Below, one piece after another: positions 1-8,631 of a DNA stretch of 51,058 nucleotides (position 1 is its first letter; each line of letters starts with the position of its first letter). The notes beneath the pieces are model-generated. The model did not search any database. It saw only the letters and a program-made list of their open reading frames with translations, and had not been told where the DNA came from. A program made the translations under genes and the position numbers. The DNA is from an uncultured Meiothermus sp. (GTDB taxonomy: Bacteria > Deinococcota > Deinococci > Deinococcales > Thermaceae), in NCBI RefSeq assembly GCF_937863175.1, contig NZ_CALMCQ010000380.1:1-51058 (forward strand). The letters are read 5' to 3'.

Positions 1-314
1 GCGACATGGCGATCGACGGCGAACTCGCAAGCCGCCTCCACCACCGCCCCCAGCGCCCGCCGGGCCAGATAGCCCCCGTTGTAGATGTCCTGCCCAAGCA
101 TCCTGACCACCCCCGAGGTGGGGAAAGCCAGGCCGGTGAGCAGGCGAATCAGGGTGGTCTTGCCAGAGCCATTAGGCCCGGCCAGGGCGTAGACTTCGCC
201 CGGCTGTACAGCAAAGGTAATGTTCTCCAGCAGGGGTTTACGCCCGTACTTTTTACCTAAGTCCTGGGCCTCGAGGGCAGCCCCGGGGGTGCTGGTTGCC
301 ACAGCTTCACTCAT
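1..314 (-). CDS. ABC transporter ATP-binding protein, N-terminal part
   Basis: This is the first 104 codons of an ABC ATPase whose remainder lies beyond the left edge. ABC ATPases hydrolyse ATP in the cytoplasm to drive a membrane permease. A clear Walker A motif, GPNGSGKT, is visible at residues 46-53, followed by the usual LIRLLTGL helix and a segment ending in a Q-loop-like region. The residues just before it ([18 protein letters not shown]) match the A-loop, with an aromatic residue for stacking ATP. The ATG lies 7 bases after a perfect TATAAT box, so the transcript is probably leaderless. The style resembles drug or ABC-2 type exporters, but the substrate cannot be told from this fragment. 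Confidence 0.9.
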   Translation of the reverse strand, partial: MSEAVATSTPGAALEAQDLGKKYGRKPLLENITFAVQPGEVYALAGPNGSGKTTLIRLLTGLAFPTSGVVRMLGQDIYNGGYLARRALGAVVEAACEFAVDRHV

Positions 315-321
315 GGGTGTG

Positions 322-327
322 ATTATA
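322..327 (-). promoter_or_regulatory. leaderless -10 box of the ABC ATPase gene
   Basis: TATAAT on the minus strand ends 7 bases before the ATG at 314, leaving no room for a ribosome binding site. I see no convincing -35 box. Confidence 0.6.
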
Positions 328-506
328 CGGAGGTAACGCGCCGGGACTTGTTCACGTCCGGCAGATGCGTGGCTGGAGTAACGAAATGACGGAAAAGGCG
401 AAAAGAACAGGTGTTCCCTATTCTCTATGCTCCTTCTGGCCGTGCTATAGCGCCTGTTATGCCCGCCACTCTTGTCTTTCGGATTCCCTGTGTTATCCTC
501 GAGGTC

Positions 507-609
507 GCGTCCTCGGTCTGACGCGGCGCGCCAGCGTGAACCGGGTCAGGGCCGGAAGGCAGCAGCCCTAAGCGCCCCGGAGCGGGTGCCGTCAGGAAGC
601 CGGGGACGC
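507..609 (+). ncRNA. ffs: signal recognition particle RNA, bacterial small type (4.5S-like)
   Basis: The conserved SRP domain loop is present around 544-570, with the GGTCAGG, CCGGAAGG and AGCAGCC blocks that bind Ffh protein. The ends pair: GCGTCCTCGG at 507-516 folds against CCGGGGACGC at 600-609, a 10 bp closing helix with one G-U pair. A run of six T follows at 610-615, so the closing helix doubles as a terminator. The length of about 103 nt fits the small bacterial SRP RNA, which joins Ffh to target ribosomes making membrane proteins. The exact ends are inferred from the helix. A weak promoter may lie at 472-498 (TTGTCT and TTATCC). Confidence 0.92.
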
Positions 610-674
610 TTTTTTGCGCGAGAATCGCGATAGCCGGATTAGCCTGGTGTAGAGGCTTTTGAAGCATCTGCCTG

Positions 675-702
675 AAAAGAGGGCACCGGCGTTCCGGTGC
701 CC
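675..702 (-). terminator. rho-independent terminator of the gene ending at 719
   Basis: GGGCACCGG at 681-689 pairs perfectly with CCGGTGCCC at 694-702 around a 4-base loop. On the minus strand the stem is followed by TCTTTT (675-680). It sits just after the stop codon of the minus-strand gene. Confidence 0.75.
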
Positions 703-718
703 CTGAGGTTGTTTTTAG

Positions 719-2824
719 CTATTTTTTCTTCTCGCGCAGACAGAACCCGACTGCTTTGGAACTGTGGTGGCCCACCGAAGCGCTGTTGACAATGGCGCGA
801 TCCGATACACTCACCACCATCACATAGCCGCATGGCTGCATCCCTGCGGTATTGAGCGACCAGGCATTGCCGGGGGCAGCAGCGGTCGGGGTGGTTCCGC
901 CCGAGGGAACCGGCTGCCCGGCAGGCGCCGCGAAGGGAAGGGTGCCCAGGCTGTAAGAACCAAAGTACGGGTCGCGGGCTACAAAGCGACCGGTAATCGT
1001 CACACCCTCGATAAAATCTTTGCAGTTGCCACCGGAGTCAATGCTAATGTCAGCTTCGGGCCAGGTGTTGTCGAGTTGTACCCGGTGGGTCTCCTCGGCC
1101 ACAATGGCGAGCTCGTTGGGGGCCGTCGCCCTTTGTATGCGGAGCTCCCACAGCGCATCCCCAGCGGTGTCCCACCAGGCCATGCGGTTATCAATGTCCG
1201 GGGCATAGGCAAAGAAGCCATTCATTACCTCAGCGTTGGTAAAGGGAACCAGGCTGGGGCTGACCAGCTTGAGGGTGGTGGTGACGTTGCCCCAGGACTC
1301 CCAGGCCAGGGTATCGGGGTTCTGCCGACGTACCTGCACCCGGTAGTACAGGCCGGGATAGGTAGGCCCGGTTACCACCACCCGGCCCGCAAACGGGCAG
1401 GGGCGGCCCAGGGCATCGGGGGCTATACCGTTTTCGAAAGTGGCACTGGGCAGGGTGAGGCCGCTCGATGCACTGATATCGGTCACCACGATCCCGCCAA
1501 TACGGTAGAGGTTGATGCCGGGCCGGCCAGACCGGATCACCACGTGGGCATCCATCCGATTGCCCCAGTAGGGTACCGCGTCAGGGTTGGTGGTGGAAGG
1601 GGGCGTATTCCAGGAGAGCACCGCCCGAATTCGCGAGGGTCGGGTTTTGTCGCAACTGCGCCGGTGCTGGTTCAGATCTACTTTGAGGATGGCCGCATAG
1701 TGCAAACCCCCGGCGGGAATGCTGGCAATATCGTGCACCTTGACCTGGGCCGTGCCCATGTAGGTCCATTCGCAGGTGTCGTGCCAGTCGGCCCAGAAGG
1801 CCACATACTCGGTGCTGCCCTTGCTGCACAAATCACCCGAATAGCCGTTTGGCCGCTTGATGGTAAAGGTCGCTACCATCCACTCACGATTGGTGTCCAG
1901 TGCCAGGCAGTCCAGCTCTTCGTAGCCAGTATTGCCCTTGGTTTTGCCAAGGGCCTCGATGGCCGAAACCCAGTCCAGCCCCAGCCCCTTCCACAAGGCT
2001 GCCTGCTCTTGAAGCAGGGCCGGGCTGACCTCTGCGGTAAGAGCCTGGTGCAGATGCTGGACGGCAAAGCGATGCGGCTCGACGCTTAGCTTGACTTCCT
2101 TGGCCTGCACGGCTGGCTTACCCCCATAGAGTTTGACCAGCTCGGGTAGTTCCAGCGGCGGGGGATCGGGGAGTGGGATGGGCAGGATGGTTTCTTTGGC
2201 CAGCTCGGGTACGACCTTGAATTTTTCCCAGATAACGGGCTGGATGGTGTCCAGCAAGCACCACCATTTGTTGAGGGGTTTGATCTGGATGTGATTCTCG
2301 AGCACACTACCCCAGACCGGTTTCCAGTTCTCGGCACCAGGGCCAGCCGGCGGTACCACCTCCCACGACAGGATGGCCCGCACCCTGGGCAGCAACGGGG
2401 TATCGCAACACCATCGCCTGGGATCAAGCTTGAGGCTGAGGGCGTAGGTGAGGGGTTTGTCGGGGTCTTTGGCGCAGTCGGCTGTGTTGGGGATATCGTG
2501 CACCTTGAAAGCCGTCAGGCCCTCGTTAACCCAGCCGCTGCCATAGTTCACCCAGAAACGTACATACTCGGTGGTGCCGGACTGACACAGGTTGCCACCG
2601 TAGCCAAAGGGCAGCTTGATCGCGACCACGGCCTCGAGCTGATCGAGGTCGGGGTTGTAGCCTGTACAGGTGATCTCCTCGTATTTGCTGCTGGAAAGAG
2701 GCAGAACTGCCTTGAGGGCACTGCTGGTTTCGTTGCCAAAATAGTTGGGGTTTTTGGCGATCAGCTCACGGAACTGTGAGCGTTCCTTTTCGATGCGCGG
2801 TAAGGCTGCTTTTTCTTTTGCCAT
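719..2824 (-). CDS. hypothetical protein with a duplicated cysteine-containing domain
   Basis: I do not recognise a named family with certainty. The protein has about 701 residues and no signal peptide or membrane segment. Two copies of one domain of about 150 residues are visible near 30-183 and 282-432. Each has a YEE start, a block of the type K-x-P-x-GY-x-G-x-LC-x-x-GxTEYV-x-FW, then KVHDI, a basic Cys-Asp patch and an IRAVLSW strand. Between them lies a proline-rich linker (PLPDPPPLELPEL). The last 270 residues look like beta-sandwich material with scattered cysteines, ending in a lysine tail. I chose the ATG at 2824 because GAGGTG lies 4 bases before it; the in-frame ATG at 2836 has no such site. 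The gene stands alone and is followed by a terminator. Confidence 0.75.
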   Translation of the reverse strand: MAKEKAALPRIEKERSQFRELIAKNPNYFGNETSSALKAVLPLSSSKYEEITCTGYNPDLDQLEAVVAIKLPFGYGGNLCQSGTTEYVRFWVNYGSGWVNEGLTAFKVHDIPNTADCAKDPDKPLTYALSLKLDPRRWCCDTPLLPRVRAILSWEVVPPAGPGAENWKPVWGSVLENHIQIKPLNKWWCLLDTIQPVIWEKFKVVPELAKETILPIPLPDPPPLELPELVKLYGGKPAVQAKEVKLSVEPHRFAVQHLHQALTAEVSPALLQEQAALWKGLGLDWVSAIEALGKTKGNTGYEELDCLALDTNREWMVATFTIKRPNGYSGDLCSKGSTEYVAFWADWHDTCEWTYMGTAQVKVHDIASIPAGGLHYAAILKVDLNQHRRSCDKTRPSRIRAVLSWNTPPSTTNPDAVPYWGNRMDAHVVIRSGRPGINLYRIGGIVVTDISASSGLTLPSATFENGIAPDALGRPCPFAGRVVVTGPTYPGLYYRVQVRRQNPDTLAWESWGNVTTTLKLVSPSLVPFTNAEVMNGFFAYAPDIDNRMAWWDTAGDALWELRIQRATAPNELAIVAEETHRVQLDNTWPEADISIDSGGNCKDFIEGVTITGRFVARDPYFGSYSLGTLPFAAPAGQPVPSGGTTPTAAAPGNAWSLNTAGMQPCGYVMVVSVSDRAIVNSASVGHHSSKAVGFCLREKKK

Positions 2825-3325
2825 GACCCACCTCATTAGTTCAGGTCAGGGTTGCCAGCACCCACCCCTGGCCTGATTTCGAAAAAAGCACCTCTGGCCC
2901 GAGGTATGCCGGTGTATGGCCCTGCATCGGTGGTCTTCACGCAGACACAACCCTTTGTGGCTCGGACTCCTGCAACAAAGGCTCTTATGAAGACCCTCTA
3001 GGGTGGAAAGACCGCTAAAGAATCAAGCTGGCGCCACCTCCCTTTCGCTTGATCACCCCATCAAGCCGGGCCTGGAGGCCAGTGTGGATTCACCAGCAAA
3101 TGCAGTGAAGGATGCAAAAGTCGAAGGGCCTCGAGTATTCACCCTAGCAAACCCAACGTTACATTCCCGTTACTGTCCTGGCCGACGTCACACAGTCAGA
3201 AAAGGCATACATCGGTCAAAAAATTATGGCGCCGACCCATGGGTTTCAGCATGAATGACGGGTGAAAAAAGCCTGATGCAGGGCTCGAGGTAGAACACTG
3301 TCTGGCCAGGCTGAATCCCAAATGG
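2825..3325. other. intergenic stretch without recognisable genes
   Basis: About 500 bases between divergent genes. Short open frames exist here, but none has a family signature, ribosome binding site or protein-like composition. No tRNA, repeat array or riboswitch was recognised. Confidence 0.5.
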
Positions 3326-3395
3326 TTCGAAACAATCGAGATTATGGCTATAGAGAGTCAAATTGACCGCTTCTCACCTGGCTGCATCTTATACT
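3326..3395 (+). promoter_or_regulatory. candidate promoters of the lpt operon
   Basis: Two candidates are visible. TTCGAA (3326-3331) and TATAGA (3349-3354) are separated by 17 bases. A second -10 box, TATACT (3390-3395), ends 7 bases before the lptF ATG, the leaderless spacing. TTGACC at 3363-3368 is 21 bases from TATACT, too far for a normal -35. Confidence 0.5.
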
Positions 3396-3402
3396 TCCTG
3401 GG

Positions 3403-4419
3403 ATGTTGCAGCGCTATCTATTACGCGAAACCCTATCGCTGTATCTGCTGGGTGTGCTGCTGTTCGTAGGTCTGATCACCTTCGACCTGCTGTCGTCACT
3501 CTCGGGGGCGTTTCTACGGGCCAAAACGCCGGTCGGAGAGATTCTTCTGATGGTTGGCTACCGGGTGCCCCACACCCTGGGCATTGCCCTGCCGCTAGGG
3601 CTGGTGTTTGCCCTGCTGGTGGCGCTGGCCCGCTGGATTCGGCTGTCCGAACTTAAGGCCGCCTATGCAGCCGGCGTGCCACCGCGCACCTTCATTGGTC
3701 CGGTGGTGGCGCTGGGGCTGGTGGTGGGGGCCCTCGTACTGGTCAACGAAGGCTGGGTCAAGCCCATCACCCAGGAGCGCTTCGAGGCTTTGCAATACAA
3801 AATTTACTATGGTTCGGAGCCCTCCGGTGTGCTCACCGAGCGCACCTACACCCCCCAGGGGCTGGGCGTGTACTATGCCCAGCGCATCTATCCGCCCCCC
3901 CAGGGCGAGGTGGGTTCTCGGCTGGAGGGCATTCGGGTGGTGGAGCCTGGCGGCTCCGTCTGGAGCGCTGAACGAGGGGTCTGGGTGAGTGGGGCCTGGC
4001 GGCTCGAAAACGCCTACCGGGTAGATCCTAGTGGCAAGATCTTCCAGGAGGCCGAACACCCCCTTCCCTTTCCCATCGGCGTACGGCCAAAGGCCATTTC
4101 CTACGAAGCCATGCGGATGACCGACCTCCACGCCACTGCCCTGGCCGACCCCGCGGCACAGTTTCCCCTGGCCCGGCGGTATGCCAATGCGGTCGCAACC
4201 GTGGTGCTGGCCTGGCTGGCTATCGTAATTGGCCTCTCCTTGCGCGAATCGGCCTGGGCCTTTATTGCCGTGGTGGGGCTGATTTTCGGCTACTATACCC
4301 TCTTCACCCTATCGGCACAGTTCGCCCGCTTCGACCTGCTTGGCGCTTATGGGGCCTGGCTGCCCAACCTGGTATATGGGGGACTGGCCCTTTTCGGAAC
4401 CTGGAGGCTGTTGCGATGA
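3403..4419 (+). CDS. lptF: LptF/YjgP-family permease
   Basis: This is a 338-residue inner-membrane protein of the LptF/LptG (YjgP/YjgQ) family. In Gram-negative bacteria LptF and LptG form the membrane part of the LptB2FG transporter, which lifts lipopolysaccharide from the inner membrane. The layout fits: two or three hydrophobic segments at the N-terminus (about 10-35, 48-75, 100-120), a periplasmic beta-rich domain (about 125-265), and three C-terminal membrane segments. The family motif SELKAAYAAG after the second segment is clear (LSELKA near residue 82). The start follows a TATACT box by 7 bases. It leads lptG and lptD in the same direction. In a Thermus-group organism the cargo may not be ordinary LPS. 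Confidence 0.88.
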   Translation: MLQRYLLRETLSLYLLGVLLFVGLITFDLLSSLSGAFLRAKTPVGEILLMVGYRVPHTLGIALPLGLVFALLVALARWIRLSELKAAYAAGVPPRTFIGPVVALGLVVGALVLVNEGWVKPITQERFEALQYKIYYGSEPSGVLTERTYTPQGLGVYYAQRIYPPPQGEVGSRLEGIRVVEPGGSVWSAERGVWVSGAWRLENAYRVDPSGKIFQEAEHPLPFPIGVRPKAISYEAMRMTDLHATALADPAAQFPLARRYANAVATVVLAWLAIVIGLSLRESAWAFIAVVGLIFGYYTLFTLSAQFARFDLLGAYGAWLPNLVYGGLALFGTWRLLR

Positions 4420-4636
4420 TGGGATCCGTCGCCTGGCGCCCAGAACCTGGTCGGCTCACTGCAACGCTGGTGAGATCCCCCCGCATTCCAGACCACCGCT
4501 ACGCACGGGTGGTGCGCGGGCGCACCCTACATCCGCTGCACGAATCCACCCTTTCGGTCAACGAAGGATCTTTAGAGCCCTCCCTTCCAGCCTTTCTTCC
4601 GCTTCCCTGCTCTCGCTTCCGCCCATGGAGGCGGCC

Positions 4637-5677
4637 ATGAACGCCCTTGACCGCTACCTGACCAGGGAAGTTGGCACCTATGTGCTGGGGGCGCTGGCAG
4701 TGGTGGTGCTGGCCCTTCTGGGCGGCGCTCTGTACGAGGTACTGGCCCCGCTGCTGGCAAGGGGGGCCGACCCCCTGGTGGTGAGCCAGTATCTGGCCTT
4801 CCGGGTGCCCGAGGCGCTGGTGCGGGGCATGCCGCTGGCTTTCTTGTTTGCGCTTCTGCTGGTGCTCTCCCGCATGGGCGAGGAGTCTGAACTTAAGGCC
4901 ATGCTGGCCGGTGGGGTTTCCAAGCTACGGGTGCTGTTCCCGCTGCTGCTGCTGGGTACTTTTTTGTTCGTAGTATGTCTGGCAGCGGCGGACAGTCTGG
5001 TGCCGCGTAGCCTCCAGCAGGGGCAGAATGTGCTGCGCGAGGCCGTCCTGCAAAAACCCAGAGCCTTGCTGCAGCCCGGCACCCGACTGGTGGATGCCTA
5101 CGGGCGGATCGTGTATGTGGGAGAGGTCGGTGTTACCGGTATCGGCGAGGTGCGGGTCATTACCGCCGACGAAATTCTGGTAGCTGAAAATGGCCGCTTT
5201 GAGCAGGGCTTGCTGGTGCTTTCCGAAGGGCTGAGGGTCACTTATGGGGGGGCCAGACCCCGCACCGTCGCACGTTTTGACCGGGCTACGGTTCCGCTGG
5301 TCGAGTTGTCTCTGGAACCACCGGGGGGGCTCTTTAGCCTCACGGTGGCCGAGTTGCGCCAGCGCATCGGCCAGTACCGCGCCCAGGGGCTGCCCTACCA
5401 TGCCGAACTGACCGCTCTGCACCGCAAATGGGCCGAGCCGGCAGCGGTATATTCGTTCGCCATCTTTGCGGTGGGGCTGGCTTTCTACCTGCTGGGCGGC
5501 AGCCGCAGCCTGGGCATGCTGGGGGTGGTGGTGCTGACCTTTATCTACTACGCCACCTGGAGCGTGGGCCGCATCCTGGGTGAGCAGGGGGTACTGCACC
5601 CCATCCTGGCCGCCTGGGGGCCGAATCTGCTGTACGCGATGGCTGGGCTGGCGCTGCTGCGACTGGGGAAGAGATGA
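4637..5677 (+). CDS. lptG: LptG/YjgQ-family permease
   Basis: This second LptF/LptG-family permease has 346 residues and is the expected partner of lptF. It has the same plan: N-terminal membrane segments with the motif ESELKAMLAGG, a periplasmic beta domain in the middle, and three closing membrane segments. The frame is open much further upstream, but I place the start at the ATG at 4637. A GGAGG site lies just before it, and the protein then begins MNALDRYLTREV, which is the normal family beginning. The 217 bases between lptF and this start hold no recognisable gene. The stop codon overlaps the lptD start by 4 bases (ATGA), so the two are probably translationally coupled. Confidence 0.88.
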   Translation: MNALDRYLTREVGTYVLGALAVVVLALLGGALYEVLAPLLARGADPLVVSQYLAFRVPEALVRGMPLAFLFALLLVLSRMGEESELKAMLAGGVSKLRVLFPLLLLGTFLFVVCLAAADSLVPRSLQQGQNVLREAVLQKPRALLQPGTRLVDAYGRIVYVGEVGVTGIGEVRVITADEILVAENGRFEQGLLVLSEGLRVTYGGARPRTVARFDRATVPLVELSLEPPGGLFSLTVAELRQRIGQYRAQGLPYHAELTALHRKWAEPAAVYSFAIFAVGLAFYLLGGSRSLGMLGVVVLTFIYYATWSVGRILGEQGVLHPILAAWGPNLLYAMAGLALLRLGKR

Positions 5678-8631
5678 GCAAGTGTGCTGGGGAGAGGGGG
5701 GGAGGGGGAGCAAAAGCAGTCTCTCCGCTGCCCCCTTGCTCCACTGCTCCCCTGCTCCTGCTACTCGCCCTGCTGCTCTTTGCACCCGCTTTGGCCCAGG
5801 GAACCGAGCAAACACCGACAACGGGGGGCAAACGGCTGAAAATCCTCGAGGCCGAACGTCTGGAACTCCGCAACGAAGCGGGCGAGGAACTCGTCATTCT
5901 GGTGGGCAGTCCGGTCAGGATGGATCGGGACGGCGAGCGCATCGAGGCCGAGCGGGTAATTTTCAACCGCACCCAGAAACGCCTGTTGCTGATGGGCGGG
6001 GTGCGTTACCAGGACAAACAAGGCCAGTTGATCGAGGCCGAGGAGCTTGAACTTTTCACCGACGACGAGAGCTTTGAAGCGATTGAGGTTCGGATCGAGT
6101 CGGGCGAGTTTTTTCTGAGTGGCCCCATCTGCCAGCGGGTCGCCGGGCAGATTTTGCTGCAAGAGGGTTACCTCACCCCCTGCCAGCGCTGCGAGCAGGA
6201 GGTGGCCGACTATGCCTTCCAGGCCCGCGAGGTGGTGCTCTATCCGGGCGACCGGATCATTGCGCGGGGGGTCTGGGTACTGTTGCGCGGGGAGCGGAAA
6301 TTGTATCTACCGGTACTGCTCTTGTTTCTCAACGACCGACGGCCCCGGCTCGAGTTCGGTCAGAGCGATGCCGACGGGGTTTTTGTGAGCACCGACCTGC
6401 CCTACGTCTCCGACTTTGGCATCGGCTTCACCCTGCTGCGCTACTTTGAGCGGCGGGGCTGGGGCTTCGGCTTCGACCATTTCGGGGTTGGGGCGGCAGC
6501 CGAGCGCTATCAGTTTTTGTATCTGCCTCCCCCGGCGGGACTGGTGCTGCCCGACAGCGACCCGCGCAAGGACGGCATTTACAAATACCGCTTCAGCTAC
6601 CGACTGGAAGAGTCCGACTGGCGTATCGAAGGGCTGGTGGTGCGAGACGACAGCTCGATCGTCGAACCGCGCTTTTTGCAGGGGGCTGGTGGCCAGCCCG
6701 ACTACACCACCTTCTTTATCGAAGGAGCCACCCGGCAGACCGCGACCTCCGCGGAGCCGCTTTACCGTCTGACCCTCGACGGGTACCTTGATCACAACCC
6801 CCTGGCCCTGCCCAATGAGCGCACCACCCCCAAACGGCTGCCCGAGGCCGAAATTAGTTTCCCCAGAGGTATTGAGGGCGAATTTCGGCTGACCGGACGG
6901 GTATTGCTGGGCTATTACGAGGCCCCCAGCAACCCCCTCAACCGCAGCGCCCGGCGGCTGGGGCCCTATATTGGTGCGGGGCGGCTCTGGGTAGAGCACC
7001 GCAGCAGCTACCGCCCCGCCGTCCCACCCTGGCCGGGCTTTAGCTTTAGCGTCGAGAACGTTTTTATTGGGCGCTATTACAGCACCCAGAACTTCGACCC
7101 GCAGGGCAGTCCCACCGAGTTTGAGCGGCTGATCCGCTGGGATACCCGCTCGAGTGTGGGACAGACCCTGGGGGCCTTCGGCGTGAACCTGAGCCTGAGC
7201 CGCAGTGCGGTGGAAGGCGAGACGCCTTTCCAGTTCGACTTCGAGCGGCCCCGAACGGACACCCGCCTAAACGGTTCATTCAGCTTTAGCCCCGACCCGA
7301 TTTTTTCTTTCACCGCACGGGCTGGCCGCGACCTCGAGCGCCGTATCTTCGACCCCCCCGCCGAGTTCACCCTCACCTCGCGCCCCTTCACCTGGCTAAA
7401 CCTCACCACCAGCGTGAGCCGCGACCTCGAGCTGGGCCGCTGGAGCATTCTGCGCACCAGTCTCGGCCTGGCTCCCGCCCCTTTTAGCCTCAACCTGAAC
7501 CACGAGCGCAACCTCGAGCTGGGGCTGGATCGGCTGCTAACCCTGAGTGCTGGCTACAACCCCCTGCCCTTCAACTTCTCGCTGCGCACCGGCTACCGCT
7601 ACTGGGACGTGCAGGACAAGGAAATCCGGCCACCCCCCCAGATTCCCCTGATCGCCCGCTACGACCCCCTCGAGCTCGCCGCCAGCTACAACCCCCCTGG
7701 CAACACCACCTCGTTCTTGCACAGCCGCGACCTGAACAATGGACAGGCTATCCGCACGGAAGTCAATGTGGTGCTGCAAGAAGCCCCCGACAGCTTCCGC
7801 CTGCGCCAGACCTTTAGCCACCTCTACGCTCCACTGCCCTCTGTCACCAATCCCATCCCCACCCCCACCGCTGCGCTGCTGGACGGGGTGGCCCAGCTGA
7901 CCCTGAGCCTGCATACCTTCGTTTTCGCCAACACCGTCGGTTTGAGCCCCGGCAGCGAAACCCGTTTCCGGCTGGGCTACCAGTACAGTTCCGACCTGCT
8001 ACAGGCCGACCTGCTCTGGAGCTTTCGCGATGGCATTTTGCGCAACCCCCGTCTGGCGGTGCGGGCAGCGGTGCGCGAACCCGAGCTGTTCATCAACGAA
8101 GTCTCGGCGGAATTCCACTTCCCTGAAATGGAAAACCCCCTCACCCTCGAGGACGACACCCAGGCTTTTCTGCGCTTTTTGCGCTTTAGCGGCGAGATGG
8201 AGATCCTTCCTGCGCCCCTGCGCATGGAAGACCCCCCCGGACTCTCGTTGCAGGGCTTCCTCAGCCTCGAGCGCCTGACCGACCAGACGGGACGTTTCCG
8301 CGTGACATTGCGTGAGTTTGGCCCCACCTTCAGCTTTATGGGCCTCGAGAGAACCCGCCTCTTTTACCGCATGGTATGGACAGCCCCCGAGACCGGCGGT
8401 CCCAACCCTCGCGAATTTTTCTTACCCAACCTCGAGGGCACCATCCTGCGCCCGCGTTTTGATCTGATTATTGACCGTTGCTGCTGGGCCTTCCGGGCCA
8501 GCCTCGATACCCTTAAGCAGGAGTTCAAATTTTCCTTTGCGCTGGGGGGTGATGCCGCCGAGTTCCTGTTTAGCCAGAACAGCATTGTCTTACCCGGTGG
8601 CATCCGGCTCCCCACCCCAGGAGGACGCTAG
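5674..8631 (+). CDS. lptD: LptD/OstA-like outer-membrane assembly protein
   Basis: This 985-residue protein has the architecture of LptD, the outer-membrane beta-barrel that inserts lipopolysaccharide into the surface leaflet. A hydrophobic signal segment runs over about 24-41, with likely cleavage after ALA. An OstA/LptA-like jelly-roll follows (about 55-200), with repeats such as IEAERV and IEAEELEL. The remaining 750 residues are alternating strands typical of a barrel. Cysteines near residues 152-172 (one in GPICQRV, then PCQRCEQE) may form disulphides, but they differ in placement from Escherichia coli LptD. The start overlaps the lptG stop by 4 bases, and the unusual glycine-rich stretch before the signal segment makes a later start possible. 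The C-terminus does not end in the classical aromatic residue. Confidence 0.85.
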   Translation: MSKCAGERGGGGAKAVSPLPPCSTAPLLLLLALLLFAPALAQGTEQTPTTGGKRLKILEAERLELRNEAGEELVILVGSPVRMDRDGERIEAERVIFNRTQKRLLLMGGVRYQDKQGQLIEAEELELFTDDESFEAIEVRIESGEFFLSGPICQRVAGQILLQEGYLTPCQRCEQEVADYAFQAREVVLYPGDRIIARGVWVLLRGERKLYLPVLLLFLNDRRPRLEFGQSDADGVFVSTDLPYVSDFGIGFTLLRYFERRGWGFGFDHFGVGAAAERYQFLYLPPPAGLVLPDSDPRKDGIYKYRFSYRLEESDWRIEGLVVRDDSSIVEPRFLQGAGGQPDYTTFFIEGATRQTATSAEPLYRLTLDGYLDHNPLALPNERTTPKRLPEAEISFPRGIEGEFRLTGRVLLGYYEAPSNPLNRSARRLGPYIGAGRLWVEHRSSYRPAVPPWPGFSFSVENVFIGRYYSTQNFDPQGSPTEFERLIRWDTRSSVGQTLGAFGVNLSLSRSAVEGETPFQFDFERPRTDTRLNGSFSFSPDPIFSFTARAGRDLERRIFDPPAEFTLTSRPFTWLNLTTSVSRDLELGRWSILRTSLGLAPAPFSLNLNHERNLELGLDRLLTLSAGYNPLPFNFSLRTGYRYWDVQDKEIRPPPQIPLIARYDPLELAASYNPPGNTTSFLHSRDLNNGQAIRTEVNVVLQEAPDSFRLRQTFSHLYAPLPSVTNPIPTPTAALLDGVAQLTLSLHTFVFANTVGLSPGSETRFRLGYQYSSDLLQADLLWSFRDGILRNPRLAVRAAVREPELFINEVSAEFHFPEMENPLTLEDDTQAFLRFLRFSGEMEILPAPLRMEDPPGLSLQGFLSLERLTDQTGRFRVTLREFGPTFSFMGLERTRLFYRMVWTAPETGGPNPREFFLPNLEGTILRPRFDLIIDRCCWAFRASLDTLKQEFKFSFALGGDAAEFLFSQNSIVLPGGIRLPTPGGR

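Noticed and set aside
616-670. tRNA-like stretch after the SRP RNA
   Set aside because: No cloverleaf, no T-loop GTTCGA motif and no acceptor stem could be formed.
764-2089. Long plus-strand open frame of 441 codons
   Set aside because: It lies wholly opposite the minus-strand gene 719-2824, which has internal repeats and a ribosome binding site. The plus-strand product has no family signature and a composition typical of a shadow frame.
3003-3254. 83-codon plus-strand frame in the first large gap
   Set aside because: No ribosome binding site, no leaderless -10 box at the right distance, and no recognisable protein features.
4340-4636. Extended start of lptG to 4340
   Set aside because: The extension overlaps lptF, lacks the family N-terminus, and the ATG at 4637 has a proper GGAGG site.
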